Source: Nitrospira sp.
Lineage (GTDB): Bacteria > Nitrospirota > Nitrospiria > Nitrospirales > Nitrospiraceae
Length of the DNA stretch: 5,625 nucleotides
Reading direction: 5' to 3'
NCBI GenBank assembly: GCA_025935475.1
Contig: JAICVE010000207.1
Coordinates: 1 to 5,625 of the forward strand
Program-made: the position numbers and the translations under genes
Notes under the pieces: generated by a model
What the model was told of the DNA's origin: nothing
Database searches by the model: none
The model's input: the letters and a program-made list of their open reading frames with translations, nothing else
Shown here: piece after piece, positions 5,535-5,625 of the stretch
Position numbering within the stretch: position 1 is the first letter of the stretch
How the letters are laid out: every line of letters begins with the position of its first letter

Positions 5535-5625
5535 TCACAGAATAACTTCGCAGGGCTGCAGAAAGACTTTGAGCGGCACCTCTTCGCCATGGTTGGCGTC
5601 AATCAACTTCACATATAACTGTTTC
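5535..5625 (-). CDS. C-terminal end of an unidentified protein, gene runs off the window
   Basis: Twenty-nine sense codons enter from the window edge and stop at TGA 5537-5535. The visible residues begin KQLYVKLIDANHGEE and end PLKVFLQPCEVIL, a normal mix of alternating hydrophobic and charged residues typical of beta strands, with no low-complexity sequence. The gene ends 44 bp before the acetolactate synthase-like start on the same strand, a spacing common within operons. I do not recognise the family from so short a piece, and no function should be inferred. An open frame of this length can occur by chance, so the call rests on composition and position. Confidence 0.5.
   Translation of the reverse strand, partial: KQLYVKLIDANHGEEVPLKVFLQPCEVIL

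Overview
The window reads as chromosomal DNA of a moderately GC-rich Gram-negative bacterium. The evidence is a lipoprotein with a lipobox of the outer-membrane-sorted kind, Shine-Dalgarno sites of the AAGG/GGAG type, and ordinary bacterial gene spacing. The mix of genes would fit a Nitrospira-like bacterium, but that is an impression and nothing in the sequence proves the taxon. I see no rRNA, tRNA, CRISPR array, transposase or phage gene.

Layout. Positions 1-2548 hold two tandem, paralogous major facilitator superfamily (MFS) transporters on the minus strand. The upstream copy (1220-2548) is complete. The downstream copy (1-1048) loses its C-terminus at the window edge. The two lie in the same reading frame, separated by one TAG and 57 stop-free codons that include a 21-bp tandem repeat. 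Positions 2549-2975 contain no confidently called gene. This stretch has a weak 63-codon plus-strand candidate, alternative hairpins beside the MFS ribosome binding site, and a short region with repeats and weak divergent promoter-like boxes. Positions 2976-3212 (+) encode a 78-residue protein I do not recognise. Positions 3302-3814 (+) encode a DUF4136-family lipoprotein. Convergent to it, 3832-5490 (-) encodes a thiamine-diphosphate (ThDP) enzyme of the acetolactate synthase large-subunit family. Upstream of that, 5535-5625 (-) is the tail of another gene running off the window, probably in the same operon.

How the genes fit together. The MFS pair is probably one transcription unit exporting small hydrophobic or chelating compounds, substrate unknown. 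The small protein and the lipoprotein may share a transcript. The acetolactate synthase-like gene has no regulatory small-subunit gene within view; only its last upstream neighbour is partly visible. No obvious shared pathway links the three groups. I found no convincing new multi-gene system. The most unusual signals are the single-stop in-frame arrangement of the two transporters, the ambiguous 2573-2764 segment, and an inverted repeat whose two arms carry the stop codons of the convergent genes.
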